A stretch of 64,000 nt of DNA from BCD1 sp965230565 (GCA_965230565.1 CBDDLH010000012.1:806001-870000); one strand, 5' to 3'; shown: positions 25,288-33,696, counted from the first letter of the stretch. Translations and numbers: made by a program. Notes: generated by a model from the sequence alone, not told the origin.

Positions 25288-27423
25288 TTAGCTCAACCAG
25301 TTATAAACGACGAAGCTCGACAGATAGGCCAGCCCGGTCATGAAAAAGAATTGAAGGGTGGCCCATTTCCAACTGCCGGTTTCTTTTTTAACCACGGCAA
25401 GCGTTCCCATACACATCATGGCGAAAACATAAAAGATCAGCAGGGATACAGAGGTGGCTGTATTGTACACAGCTTCTCCGGTGATCGGATTTCGTTCCCT
25501 GGCCATTTGCTCTCGAACGGAGAACTCTTCTGCGTCACTGCCTATGCTGTAAATGGTGGCCATTGTACCTACGAAAACTTCCCGGGCCGCAAAGGAAGTG
25601 ATGATGGCAATACCCATTTTCCAGTCAAATCCCAATGGTTGAACCGCCGGTTCAATGGCTTTGCCGAGCAATCCCGCAAAGGAAGCTTCGAGCTTTTTGG
25701 AAGCGATAAGGTTTTCTGTATCTGATTCGCTAAGTTGCTCAGTAGCTGCAAAAGTTATGGCTTCCTGTTCTGCAGCTTGCATTTTTCCTGTCGGACCAAA
25801 ATTGGCTAAAACCCAAAGGATGATGGAAATAAACAAAATGATCTTTCCCGCTTCCATGACAAAGGCCCGAACCTTATCCCAAACGTTTAACCCTACATTT
25901 CGTATCATAGGTAATTTGTAGTCCGGCAATTCGAGCATCAGGAAACTGTATTCGTTCTTTTTAAGCACCCATTTAAAAATGAGCGCAAAAATCAATGCAA
26001 AAATGATTCCCAGCAAATAAAGCCCCATAAAGGCCAGGGCCTGGAGGTTGAAAATTCCGCCAACGGTTTTCGCCGGAAAGGCAAAAGCTATCAGTACCGT
26101 ATAAACAGGTATTCTTGCTGAACAACTGATCAATGGCGTTATCAAAATGGTTATTAATCGTTCTTTCCAATTGCTGATAGTGCGGGTACTCATGATGGCC
26201 GGGATAGCACAGGCACTACTGGAGATCAGGGCAATAAGACTCCGGCCATTGAGGCCGAACTTTTGCATGATACTGTCGAATAAGTATACCACCCGAGCCA
26301 TATATCCTGCTTCTTCCAGCAACGAAATCAGGAAGAAAAGTATCGCGATCTGAGGAACAAAAACCAATATCCCGCCGAGTCCTGCAAGCACACCATCCGT
26401 TAACAGATGGGTGAACCAATGGTCAGGCATATTATTATTCAGAAAATCCACCACCCATCCGAAACCGGCATCTATCCAGTCCATGGGGTAGGATGCCCAA
26501 ACAAAAATGGCCTGGAAAACAGAGAACATGATGGCAATAAAGATGAGTGGGCCGAAAACTTTATGGGTCAAAATACGGTCAACCCGCTCTGTGAATTTGG
26601 AAATACTGTCTTTGGTTACGCAATTGGCATCCTTAAGCAGCGGAGTAAAGTGATTGTATCGGTACATAGTATCCTCCACCTGGATCTTCAGTGATTGAAA
26701 ATCCTCGGATTGTACAATCTCACTTATGGTTTCTTTTTGGTCCTTGGATAAGAAGTCCAGCCATTCGTGATGGTGGGCGATCAATACCGCCTGGTAATCG
26801 TTGGTTCCCGGGAATAGCGGCTTAATTTTTTGGGCGACTTGTTTTTCCGGTTGACTAAGGGCTCTGATTGGTTTAGATGGTTTGAAATGGTTGTCGTTGA
26901 GCAGTTCTTCTGCTATTTTGACCAGTTCCTTTTTTCCCTCTCCGGTTCGCCCGCTGGTAAGCACCACCGGGGCATTTATCTTTTTGGATAGTTTTTGGTG
27001 ATCGACAAGGCAGTTTTCTTTTTCCGCCAGATCAGCCATATTAAGACCTAAGATAACCGGTTTCCCAATGTCCTGGATCTGGGAGAAAAGTAAAAGATGT
27101 TTGTCCAGTTTGGTAATGTCCGCAATATAAATGAATGCATCCGGGAAATCTTCTTCTTCCGGGTTGCAGAAGGATTGTACGACGAGTCGTTCATCCTGTG
27201 CATTAGGGTAAAAGCTGTAGGCTCCCGGGTAGTCGATGAGTTTAAAGGAATGGTCTTTGTTGATCTGGACCTTTCCTACTTTTTTATCAACGGTAATGCC
27301 GGGAAAGTTCCCCGTTTTTTGCTGGAGTCCGGTGAGAAGATTAAAGATGGATGTTTTTCCGGAATTAGGATTGCCGACGAGGGCTATGGTTGCTTGCTTT
27401 TTGGATTCAATCGTTTTTCTCAT
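25288..27423 (-). CDS. feoB: Ferrous iron transport protein B
   Basis: Inner-membrane Fe2+ transporter of 711 residues. The N-terminal GTPase domain has G1 G-N-P-N-S-G-K-T (17-24), G3 D-Y-P-G and G4 N-M-A-D. The C-terminal half carries the two gate repeats with many membrane helices (the S-S-S-A-C-A-I-P-A-I-M segment holds a conserved Cys). The length is normal for FeoB. Its start lies inside the end of feoA (17-base overlap), so the two are co-translated. The pair is under the iron-box-like palindrome upstream of feoA. Nothing is missing. Confidence 0.96.
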   Translation of the reverse strand: MRKTIESKKQATIALVGNPNSGKTSIFNLLTGLQQKTGNFPGITVDKKVGKVQINKDHSFKLIDYPGAYSFYPNAQDERLVVQSFCNPEEEDFPDAFIYIADITKLDKHLLLFSQIQDIGKPVILGLNMADLAEKENCLVDHQKLSKKINAPVVLTSGRTGEGKKELVKIAEELLNDNHFKPSKPIRALSQPEKQVAQKIKPLFPGTNDYQAVLIAHHHEWLDFLSKDQKETISEIVQSEDFQSLKIQVEDTMYRYNHFTPLLKDANCVTKDSISKFTERVDRILTHKVFGPLIFIAIMFSVFQAIFVWASYPMDWIDAGFGWVVDFLNNNMPDHWFTHLLTDGVLAGLGGILVFVPQIAILFFLISLLEEAGYMARVVYLFDSIMQKFGLNGRSLIALISSSACAIPAIMSTRTISNWKERLITILITPLISCSARIPVYTVLIAFAFPAKTVGGIFNLQALAFMGLYLLGIIFALIFALIFKWVLKKNEYSFLMLELPDYKLPMIRNVGLNVWDKVRAFVMEAGKIILFISIILWVLANFGPTGKMQAAEQEAITFAATEQLSESDTENLIASKKLEASFAGLLGKAIEPAVQPLGFDWKMGIAIITSFAAREVFVGTMATIYSIGSDAEEFSVREQMARERNPITGEAVYNTATSVSLLIFYVFAMMCMGTLAVVKKETGSWKWATLQFFFMTGLAYLSSFVVYNWLS

Positions 27424-27664
27424 TCGACATAATTATACATGCAGCCTCTTCTTTGCGCAAAGCAATAATGTATTTTCCGTTTTTGACATACATAGCTCCG
27501 CCGAATGGAGCAGTGCGTACCAATTGAAGTTTTTGGCCGGGCAAGGCACCCATAGCTATCAATTTTCCAGCGATACGTTCATTGGTATATTGTGCAATCA
27601 ACCCCTTCTGTCCCAGCCGGAAATCAGACAGCGGCAAACTATGTGTATTGATAACTACGGACAT
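27407..27664 (-). CDS. feoA: Ferrous iron transport protein A
   Basis: Small SH3-like cytoplasmic partner of FeoB, 85 residues. It has the N-terminal P-L-S-D-F-R-L-G-Q-K-G and the I-A-G-K-L-I-A-M-G-A-L-P-G segments followed by the A-L-R-K-E-E-A ending. It overlaps feoB by 17 bases. The promoter has a perfect -7 box with a palindrome across the start of transcription (27682-27704). Confidence 0.93.
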   Translation of the reverse strand: MSVVINTHSLPLSDFRLGQKGLIAQYTNERIAGKLIAMGALPGQKLQLVRTAPFGGAMYVKNGKYIIALRKEEAACIIMSNEKND

Positions 27665-27681
27665 TGGCTTTATTTTGAATC

Positions 27682-27696
27682 ATTCTAAATTAGAAT
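27682..27696 (-). promoter_or_regulatory. 7-1-7 palindrome, probable iron-repressor operator of feoAB
   Basis: ATTCTAA-A-TTAGAAT is a perfect 7-1-7 inverted repeat. It begins right after the -7 box (TATATTTG, 27697-27704, minus strand) and covers the predicted transcription start, ending 18 bases before the feoA ATG. This spacing and position fit a metal-dependent repressor site of the Fur or DtxR/MntR kind. The sequence is not the classical Fur box, so the repressor identity is open. Confidence 0.65.
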
Positions 27697-27704
27697 CAAA
27701 TATA
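27697..27704 (-). promoter_or_regulatory. -7 box (TATATTTG) of feoAB
   Basis: A perfect TAnnTTTG on the minus strand, 33 bases before the feoA start codon and touching the palindrome. Confidence 0.7.
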
Positions 27705-27906
27705 GCTGATTTAGTTTTGAAAAAGGGTGGTAAAAGTCACAAAACTTCACTTTTTGCTTCCTAAAAAGGTGATTTTCACCCATATTAAGGAGGGCCGGTA
27801 CCTAATGTTAGGTATGTGGAGTGAATGCCGCAATGCTTTTCGATATACTAAAAAAAAACTTCATTATTCAGTGTTGGATACCTTCCGTTGCGCAGCAGGC
27901 AAGGTA

Positions 27907-27983
27907 CTGAACACCGAATATCCAATATCGAATTACCTCCTTAGTCCTTTTTACCTTATTTCCCTGTTCCCCTGTTCCCTTGA
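27907..27983. repeat. AATATCC phrase copy 2, followed by TTCCCTGTTCCCC phrase
   Basis: Positions 27909-27932 are identical to 197-220. About 20 bases later, 27955-27982 carries the TTCCCTGTTCCCC phrase also found at 5797-5832 and 6787-6822. Two families sit next to each other at the 3' end of the caspase gene. Confidence 0.65.
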
Positions 27984-27985
27984 TG

Positions 27986-29620
27986 TCACTGCTTAACCCC
28001 CACCGTCATATTCCGATCATAATCCCCACGGATGATGGGAGACTGCCGGTTGCCCGTATATTCCCGGACGTTGGTATAGACATAGTTGTACAGTTCCTGA
28101 ACAGTAACGATGCTATCCCCGCTGCGGTCGGCTTCACCTTTCATGCCGCGGATGAGGAAGTGGGTGAAAACGCCTTGCCGCAGACCGCTCGATTCCAGGG
28201 AAGTTTCATCGGATTTGGATGACATGATGAGGGCTGTTCCGGCTTTGGCGTTGGCCAGGCTTTGGTAATATTTACCGAATACCGAAGGTTCCGTCCCACC
28301 TTTGTAAGCGAGAAGACTTCCGGAATGGCAGGCATCAGCAATACACAATTTATATTTGGCCGGACTTTTATCCAGGATCTGAACGATTTCTTCGTGGTTG
28401 AGACGATTGGAAGAGCCGTCAAAGTCAATTGGAAGGAAAGCACCTTTCAGGCCGTGGCCGGAAAAGTACATCAAGACGAGATCGTTGGGACCGGCTTTCC
28501 AGAAAACTTCCCGCATTGCTTTTTTGATGTTGGACTTGGTGGCTGCTTCATCTATGAGAATTTTGATCTGATCCTCCGGAATGGCTCCACCTGCCGGGCT
28601 TTGCAGGAAGGCAAAAATACGATAGGCATCATCATCGGGGTATCGTAAAACAGGCATATGGTTGTAGCCTGAAATGCCGATGATCAGTGCCCATACTTTT
28701 AGTTGAGGTTTATTGCTGTTAATATTAGTTGGAGTCGAATTGTTGGGGATTCCGCCAAGATAGGTGCCTTTATTCCAGTTGCCGGTCATCCGCGTGCCAT
28801 TGGGCATGAAATAGGTGCCTGTCCCTTCAAAAGCCCCATTGGCCATGAATCCTTCGTACCGTTCACCATTAGGGTAGATTACAGTTCCTTTTCCCTCCGG
28901 CAGACCATTGCGGAAAGGGCCCGTATATTTGGCTCCGTCATTAAAAACGTATCTACCGAATCCGTTTTGACAATCTCCCTGTACGCAGCCTTTGCTTCTC
29001 ATAGTATTGGCATTGGCCAGGAATTCTCCTTCATACCAGCGTCCACTTTTTTTACTGCCGTTGGCGTGATACATCGTTCCGGATCCATGAGGGTATCCAT
29101 TTTGGAATTCGCCGCGATATCTATCTCCATTGGGATAAAAGAAGGTCCCGGTTTTGTCGGGCTTGCCATTGAAGAAATAACCTTCGTAGCGGCTACCGTC
29201 CGGATAGGCATAGGTGCCTTTGCCATTGGTGCAATTGCCCTGGATACAACCGGATTGGATGGCTATTCCGTCATTGTTGGATTCCTTGCGAAGCATCCAT
29301 TCATTGAGCAGTCTGCCATTTTTATCAACCGGGCGGCCTTTGCTCCAGAGTCCTGTGCGAGTGGTTCCGTCCGCATATTTTTTGGTTCCTTGTCCATCGG
29401 GGTAGCGATGTGCCCATTGGCCCTGGTATTGGCTCCCGTCCGGGTAGGTGCAGATGCCTGCTCCGTGTATTTCTCCATTTTTAAATTCGCCTACGTAAAT
29501 AGCGCCGTTGGCGTGAACGTAGGTGCCTTTGCCGTTCAGGCAGTCCCCGGAAATACACTGGCCGCTAAGGAAAATTGTGGTGGTCAATAATAAAAAGAGC
29601 GTTAGGCTGGCCTGCTTCAT
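27986..29620 (-). CDS. Exported MORN-repeat caspase-like (C14) peptidase
   Basis: A 544-residue protein with a signal peptide (1-20), then many MORN repeats (about 30-290, Y-x-G-x-F/W-x-N-G words) and a C-terminal caspase-fold domain (about 305-540). The catalytic dyad is visible: His389 in Y-F-S-G-H-G and Cys431 in I-A-D-A-C-H-S-G, each after its beta strand. Three C-x-x-G-x-C-x-N-G-x-G-x-Y units (22-34, 125-137, 212-224) split the MORN region into blocks and may carry disulfides. MORN plus caspase fusions occur in Bacteroidota and relatives; substrate and role are unknown. It appears to stand alone, with repeats on both sides. Confidence 0.9.
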   Translation of the reverse strand: MKQASLTLFLLLTTTIFLSGQCISGDCLNGKGTYVHANGAIYVGEFKNGEIHGAGICTYPDGSQYQGQWAHRYPDGQGTKKYADGTTRTGLWSKGRPVDKNGRLLNEWMLRKESNNDGIAIQSGCIQGNCTNGKGTYAYPDGSRYEGYFFNGKPDKTGTFFYPNGDRYRGEFQNGYPHGSGTMYHANGSKKSGRWYEGEFLANANTMRSKGCVQGDCQNGFGRYVFNDGAKYTGPFRNGLPEGKGTVIYPNGERYEGFMANGAFEGTGTYFMPNGTRMTGNWNKGTYLGGIPNNSTPTNINSNKPQLKVWALIIGISGYNHMPVLRYPDDDAYRIFAFLQSPAGGAIPEDQIKILIDEAATKSNIKKAMREVFWKAGPNDLVLMYFSGHGLKGAFLPIDFDGSSNRLNHEEIVQILDKSPAKYKLCIADACHSGSLLAYKGGTEPSVFGKYYQSLANAKAGTALIMSSKSDETSLESSGLRQGVFTHFLIRGMKGEADRSGDSIVTVQELYNYVYTNVREYTGNRQSPIIRGDYDRNMTVGVKQ

Positions 29621-29943
29621 GTTGATAGTTGTTTGTTAAGAAACGGAGGAAAAGGGTAGTTTCTTGTTTTTAACCTGGGGGGATTACAAATTTATTAAAA
29701 GTGAATTAAAACTGTATTTAAAAGTAGGAAGCTTCTTTTGTTCTTGTCTCAAATCAGTGTTTTTTTTGGTCAAGGCTGAGGTTGAGACAAAGCCTGCCTT
29801 CATTCCTCGGAAGGCAGGGCTAAGGAAGTTTCCAGGATATTAATTCCTTCTTCTTTGGCTAATGAAAAAATGAAGCTATAATTGTTCCTTCTAATTAGTA
29901 TTTAATTTAGACTATTAGTAAATTCGCTCCAAATTCAGACTTG
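29621..29943. other. Divergent spacer of 323 bases
   Basis: Contains the third GGCAGG palindrome (29793-29818) and A/T-rich sequence between the caspase gene and the protease gene. No coding frame or consensus TAnnTTTG was recognised. Confidence 0.5.
29793..29818. repeat. GGCAGG palindrome, copy 3
   Basis: CCTGCCTT (29793-29800) and AAGGCAGG (29811-29818) form a perfect 8-bp stem around a 10-base loop ending in CTCGG, like the loops of the other copies. Confidence 0.65.
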
Positions 29944-31029
29944 ATGAATGATATTATCGAGCTTTACCGGGAGGCAGTGATCCAGATTGCGACACCAAAT
30001 ACTACAGGTACGGGTTTTTTCCTTAAGGAACCGGGCCTTTTGGTGACCAATGACCACGTAGTGAGAGGGAATCGTACGGTGATCGTTGAAGGGGATAAGC
30101 TCGAAAAACAACTTGCTCAGGTCATTTATGTAGATCCTTTATACGATCTGGCTTTTCTGAGACCTCAGAAAACAGAATCTATTCCTGTTATTAAACTGAT
30201 GGAACCATATGCTTTAAAGGAAGGAGATGCCGTGGCAGCGGTTGGTCATCCTTACGGGTTAAAGTATTCCGCCACTCAGGGGATTGTTTCCAACCTGAAA
30301 CAGGAAGCCAATGAAATTTCCTACATCCAGCATGATGCAGCGTTGAATCCGGGCAATAGTGGAGGCCCTTTGATCAATAATAAAGGTGAAGTTGTAGGAA
30401 TTAATACTTTTATCGTCAAGGACTCTAATAACATTGGATTTTCATTGCCGGCCAATTATATTACCAAAGCTATTGAAGAGTTTAGTAGTATCCAGGGTGA
30501 TGAGGCCGTCCGTTGTCATTCTTGTGCCAATATAGTCTCCAATCTGGATATTAAGAACGGATATTGTAACCATTGCGGTACCCGTTTGCAGTTGCCGAGT
30601 GAGGTAGAGGAATACGAGCCTGCAGGTTTGGCACTGACCATAGAAACCATTTTGGAAAGGACAGGTCACCCGGTGCCCCTGGCCAGGCGTGGAGCCAATA
30701 ATTGGGAGATCAAACAGGGGAGTGCCCTGATCAATATCGTTTATCATGAAAAGTCCGGGCTCATTACGGGAGATGCCTATTTATGCTTGCTGCCTAAAAA
30801 AGACATCGAGCACCTGTACGAGTATTTGCTCAAGCAAAACGGGAAAATGGACGGTTTGAATTTTAGCGTAAAAGATCAGGATGTGATATTGTCGCTGCTG
30901 ATATTTGACAGGTATTTCAATGTGGAAACGGGTTTGAAATTATTTGAAAACCTTTTTGCCAAAGCCGATTATTACGATAATATTCTCGTAGAAAAATTCG
31001 GTGCTTCCTGGAAATATGATGTTGAATAA
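29944..31029 (+). CDS. Trypsin-like protease with zinc ribbon and YbjN-like end
   Basis: A 361-residue serine protease of the HtrA/DegP (S1C) type with the full triad: His38 in T-N-D-H-V-V, Asp68 in Y-D-L-A-F-L and Ser139 in P-G-N-S-G-G-P-L. There is no signal peptide or PDZ domain. The protease is followed by a zinc ribbon (C-H-S-C and C-N-H-C, Cys 191, 194, 208, 211) and a C-terminal domain of about 130 residues that resembles YbjN/secretion-chaperone-like folds. A TTG three bases upstream is also open, but ATG at 29944 is more likely. The missing signal suggests a cytoplasmic protease, which is unusual for the family. The role is unknown. Confidence 0.82.
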   Translation: MNDIIELYREAVIQIATPNTTGTGFFLKEPGLLVTNDHVVRGNRTVIVEGDKLEKQLAQVIYVDPLYDLAFLRPQKTESIPVIKLMEPYALKEGDAVAAVGHPYGLKYSATQGIVSNLKQEANEISYIQHDAALNPGNSGGPLINNKGEVVGINTFIVKDSNNIGFSLPANYITKAIEEFSSIQGDEAVRCHSCANIVSNLDIKNGYCNHCGTRLQLPSEVEEYEPAGLALTIETILERTGHPVPLARRGANNWEIKQGSALINIVYHEKSGLITGDAYLCLLPKKDIEHLYEYLLKQNGKMDGLNFSVKDQDVILSLLIFDRYFNVETGLKLFENLFAKADYYDNILVEKFGASWKYDVE

Positions 31030-31363
31030 TAAAAAAGAAAAAGCAGCGTTTTTATTATTGCCCGCCTCTTTTAGGCATCGGGGAAAATAAACCACCTACA
31101 CAAAGAAAAATTCAGTAAGACAGTAGAAAACCAGTTGTTTTTCTCTGGCTAGCTTTTTATTGCCAAATAAATGTATGAAACCCTAGTGAAAAGGCAATAA
31201 ATGTACAGAATAATACCAAAATACTTTCTTTAACAAATTTTGTGCAGTTATATTGAAAGACATTCCCTATAATTGTAGCTCGAATAAAATTTGTACTCAA
31301 GTCAGTGTTTTTAAATTTAATAATTTGAGTTTTTCAGGAAAGCAGTTTTACAAACATCAAAGT
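31030..31363. other. Spacer of 334 bases, no feature recognised
   Basis: A/T-rich spacer between the protease and PorP/SprF genes. The frame of the downstream gene stays open back to 31253, but that stretch (37 codons) has no signal-peptide character and precedes a clear ATG with signal peptide. No exact promoter box was found. Confidence 0.5.
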
Positions 31364-32416
31364 ATGAAGACGTTAAAATCCTTATTGGTTAGCTTTGTGC
31401 TAATTCTTGGCGCGGCTGGGATAAGCGCGCAGGATATCCATTTTTCTCAGTTTTACCTTTCTCCCCTCAACCTGAATCCGGCGATGACAGGGGTCATGAA
31501 CTGTAATGTCCGTTTGGTTGCGAATTACCGTAACCAGTGGTCCAGTGTTTTACGTTCCAATGCGTACAATACCTATTCGGTTTCTTATGACCAGCGTTTC
31601 CCGGTAGGTCATTATGACTATTTCGGAATCGGAGGTACATTTTGGGGTGACCGTGCAGGGGAAGCTGACTTTGCGACATTAACCGGAAAATTGTCGCTTT
31701 CTTATAGTAAGAAAATGGGTGGTGACCGCAATAGCGGTAACTATCTCGTAGTGGGCGCCGAAGGTGGTGTAGCCCAGCGTAGTCTTGATTTCCTGAAATT
31801 GAGATGGGGAACCCAGCATGACGGTCTGGGGCATTTTGATGAGAACATAGACCCGATGGAAGACGGGTTCGATCGTGATAATTTTATTTTTGCTGACCTC
31901 GCAGCAGGATTGTTGTGGTTCATGGTTTTTGATGATCACAATAACCTTTACTTTGGTGGAGCTTACAATCACCTCAATCGTTCAAACCAATCGTTCAGCA
32001 GCAATTCAACAGACCTGCTCTACAGCAGATATACTTTCCACGCAGGTGGTGAGTTCCTGATGGGAAATCGTTTGTCTTTATTGCCAGGTGTGATTGTGAT
32101 GAGCCAGGGACCTTCCTTCCAGGTGAATGCAGGTACTAGCTTCCGATTCCTCCTGAGCAAAGGACGTGATTCCTACCAGGCATTCCAGATCGGATTGTGG
32201 TCAAGGATCTCGAACAAAATCCAAACGGGGGTACTTAACGATGCAGCCATCATTTCTACTCGTTTTGACTACGATAGCTTCAGCATCGGATTCAGCTACG
32301 ATATCAACGTTTCCCCATTGCGTGCTGCCAGTAAATCTCATGGTGGTTTCGAATTCGCGATGGTTTATAAGATATGTGGTCCTGTGAGAAGAGGCGTTTA
32401 CTGCCCTAACTTCTAA
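31364..32416 (+). CDS. PorP/SprF family type IX secretion outer-membrane protein
   Basis: A 350-residue protein with a signal peptide (M-K-T-L-K-S-L-L-V-S-F-V-L to S-A-Q). The family start D-I-H-F-S-Q-F-Y-x-S-P-L-x-L-N-P-A-M-T-G follows directly, with alternating beta-strand sequence to the end. PorP/SprF proteins form outer-membrane beta barrels linked to gliding motility and the type IX secretion system, often holding secreted adhesins at the surface. The start at 31364 is chosen over upstream codons because it begins the signal peptide. No SprB-like partner is adjacent in this window. A terminator follows. Confidence 0.93.
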   Translation: MKTLKSLLVSFVLILGAAGISAQDIHFSQFYLSPLNLNPAMTGVMNCNVRLVANYRNQWSSVLRSNAYNTYSVSYDQRFPVGHYDYFGIGGTFWGDRAGEADFATLTGKLSLSYSKKMGGDRNSGNYLVVGAEGGVAQRSLDFLKLRWGTQHDGLGHFDENIDPMEDGFDRDNFIFADLAAGLLWFMVFDDHNNLYFGGAYNHLNRSNQSFSSNSTDLLYSRYTFHAGGEFLMGNRLSLLPGVIVMSQGPSFQVNAGTSFRFLLSKGRDSYQAFQIGLWSRISNKIQTGVLNDAAIISTRFDYDSFSIGFSYDINVSPLRAASKSHGGFEFAMVYKICGPVRRGVYCPNF

Positions 32417-32453
32417 ACAGGTTTTAATATAATATTGAGTTTATAACTCGCCT

Positions 32454-32491
32454 TACCTCCCGGAATGTGTTCTTTCCGGGAGGTATTTTTT
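32454..32491 (+). terminator. Terminator after the PorP/SprF gene
   Basis: TACCTCCCGGAA (32454-32465) and TTCCGGGAGGTA (32474-32485) form a perfect 12-bp stem followed by a run of T. Confidence 0.9.
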
Positions 32492-32525
32492 CCAATCCAA
32501 TCTCTACTCCCCGGTATATATATTT

Positions 32526-32565
32526 TTAGACATTTAGACATTTAGACTTTTTGACATTTGGATTA
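32526..32565. repeat. ATTTAGAC array
   Basis: Three to four degenerate 8-base units (ACATTTAG, ACATTTAG, ACTTTTTG, ACATTTGG) directly downstream of the PorP/SprF terminator. Confidence 0.7.
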
Positions 32566-32718
32566 TTAGAAATGGAACTGAGTAAGGCGTGTAGTTTCGA
32601 TGCTTAAATTGCAGACCCCGGAATAAATAATAACTCCCTTATTCCATGCACTGATCTAAAAATCTAACTGTCCAAAAGTCTGTCCATTCTCTTTTTTAAA
32701 GAAGGGACATCATCCTTA

Positions 32719-32749
32719 TTTGTTATTAGCGTTAATTCAATTAAATTTG
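32719..32749 (+). promoter_or_regulatory. Promoter upstream of bactofilin
   Basis: TTTG (32719-32722), a 19-base spacer and TAAATTTG (32742-32749) match the consensus. The leader to the bactofilin ATG would be about 260 bases, unusually long for this window. Confidence 0.75.
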
Positions 32750-32871
32750 TATTCGAAACCCATTGGAGTTAGCGTAAGTCTGAGAATAATTTGAAATTTT
32801 TATTTTCAGAAAATGTTTTTTCAAGCAGGAGGATGAATGAGTTTGTGGAAGGATGGATGATTGGTTACAGT

Positions 32872-32905
32872 TATCCAATTTTCCAGTTTTCCAGTTTTCC
32901 TGTTT
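32872..32905. repeat. TTTTCCAG array
   Basis: Units ATCCAATTTTCCAG, TTTTCCAG and TTTTCCTG lie in the bactofilin leader. The same vocabulary occurs at 34566-34640 and 42356-42432. Confidence 0.55.
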
Positions 32906-33014
32906 CTGAATAAAATATTTTTCCGGACGATAGAAAGAGCTTCAGTTAAAAGAGCTTAAATAATCCCAAAAGATAAACCGGAATTTTAGACAACTTCATG
33001 TAAAAATTTGAAAC

Positions 33015-33464
33015 ATGTTTAGCACAAAAGACAAAAACGAATCGGGCAAAACCGGTTCTTTCAATCCAACTACATCAGGTCATTCCCTCAACAGTGTTGT
33101 AAAAGGCACCTCCATCGAAGGAACCATTAAAGCCAGCAGTGATATCCGTATTGATGGCAGTATCAAAGGAAAATTATTCGGTGATGCCAAGGTTATCATC
33201 GGTCCAACCGGTTCTGTGGAAGGAGAGATCAAATGTCAGAATGCCGTAATTGAAGGTAAATTTGATGGCGTACTGAATGTTAAAGAACTGCTCAACGTCA
33301 GGGAAAATGCTACCGTTAACGGAGAAGTGACTACCGGAAAACTCATCGTCCAGTCAGGAGGTGTTTTCAATGTGACGACCTGTTCTATGGGCGGAGGAGC
33401 TAACCCTTCGTTGCAGCCTAAAAAGCAGGAAAGTGGCAAATCAGGAAAGCCCGTCGGGGCCTAA
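33015..33464 (+). CDS. Bactofilin (polymer-forming cytoskeletal protein)
   Basis: A 149-residue bactofilin with flexible ends and a central beta-helix (about residues 25-120) of G-S-I-K-G-K-L-F-G-D, G-S-V-E-G-E-I-K-C and A-T-V-N-G-E-V-T-T-G rungs. Bactofilins polymerise without nucleotide and act in cell shape and envelope organisation. It is the first gene of a tight unit: its last 32 bases overlap the next gene. In many Bacteroidota a bactofilin gene precedes the ATP synthase genes, as the next two genes suggest here. Confidence 0.93.
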   Translation: MFSTKDKNESGKTGSFNPTTSGHSLNSVVKGTSIEGTIKASSDIRIDGSIKGKLFGDAKVIIGPTGSVEGEIKCQNAVIEGKFDGVLNVKELLNVRENATVNGEVTTGKLIVQSGGVFNVTTCSMGGGANPSLQPKKQESGKSGKPVGA

Positions 33465-33696
33465 CGACGATCAAAAAAAGAAAGTCAAACCTCATGTAAA
33501 AAATTACATGAAATACTCGGGAATGGGCATCCAGATGGGGCTGATCATAACCATCGGTGCTTTTGCGGGCCAGAAGCTCGATGCCCATTTTCAAACTTCC
33601 AAGCCTTATTTTACTGTTGCACTCGCACTATTTTCTACCTTTGCGGCTCTTTACATCGTACTCAAGGATTTTATCAAAAAAGAAGATGACAAATGA
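33433..33696 (+). CDS. AtpZ/AtpI family F0F1 ATPase-associated membrane protein
   Basis: An 87-residue protein with two membrane helices (about 30-48 and 58-77) and the M-G-I-Q-M-G-L-I-I-T-I-G-A-F-A-G-Q-K-L-D signature of the AtpZ/AtpI group, which helps assemble the ATP synthase rotor or transports ions for it. It starts at GTG 33433, overlapping the bactofilin end by 32 bases. The next gene overlaps by four bases. The expected atpB does not follow. Confidence 0.85.
   Translation: MANQESPSGPNDDQKKKVKPHVKNYMKYSGMGIQMGLIITIGAFAGQKLDAHFQTSKPYFTVALALFSTFAALYIVLKDFIKKEDDK

Larger units (their letters stand above)
32492..33014. other. Spacer of about 520 bases: phrase arrays and a promoter
   Basis: Holds an ATTTAGAC array (32526-32565), the bactofilin promoter (32719-32749) and a TTTTCCAG array (about 32876-32903). 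A 26-codon frame (32833-32913) with an AGGAGG just before its ATG is present but has no recognisable homology; it is discussed as a finding only. Confidence 0.6.

Noticed and set aside
27724..27906. Small gene upstream of feoA
   Set aside because: No frame has coding character; the short frames (27727-27996) run through the repeat phrases.
28703..29590. Long plus-strand frame opposite the MORN-caspase gene
   Set aside because: It mirrors the repetitive MORN coding sequence on the other strand. The minus-strand frame has a signal peptide, MORN words and caspase motifs.
31253..31363. Upstream extension of the PorP/SprF gene
   Set aside because: The 37 extra codons have no signal-peptide character and precede a clear ATG followed by a signal peptide.
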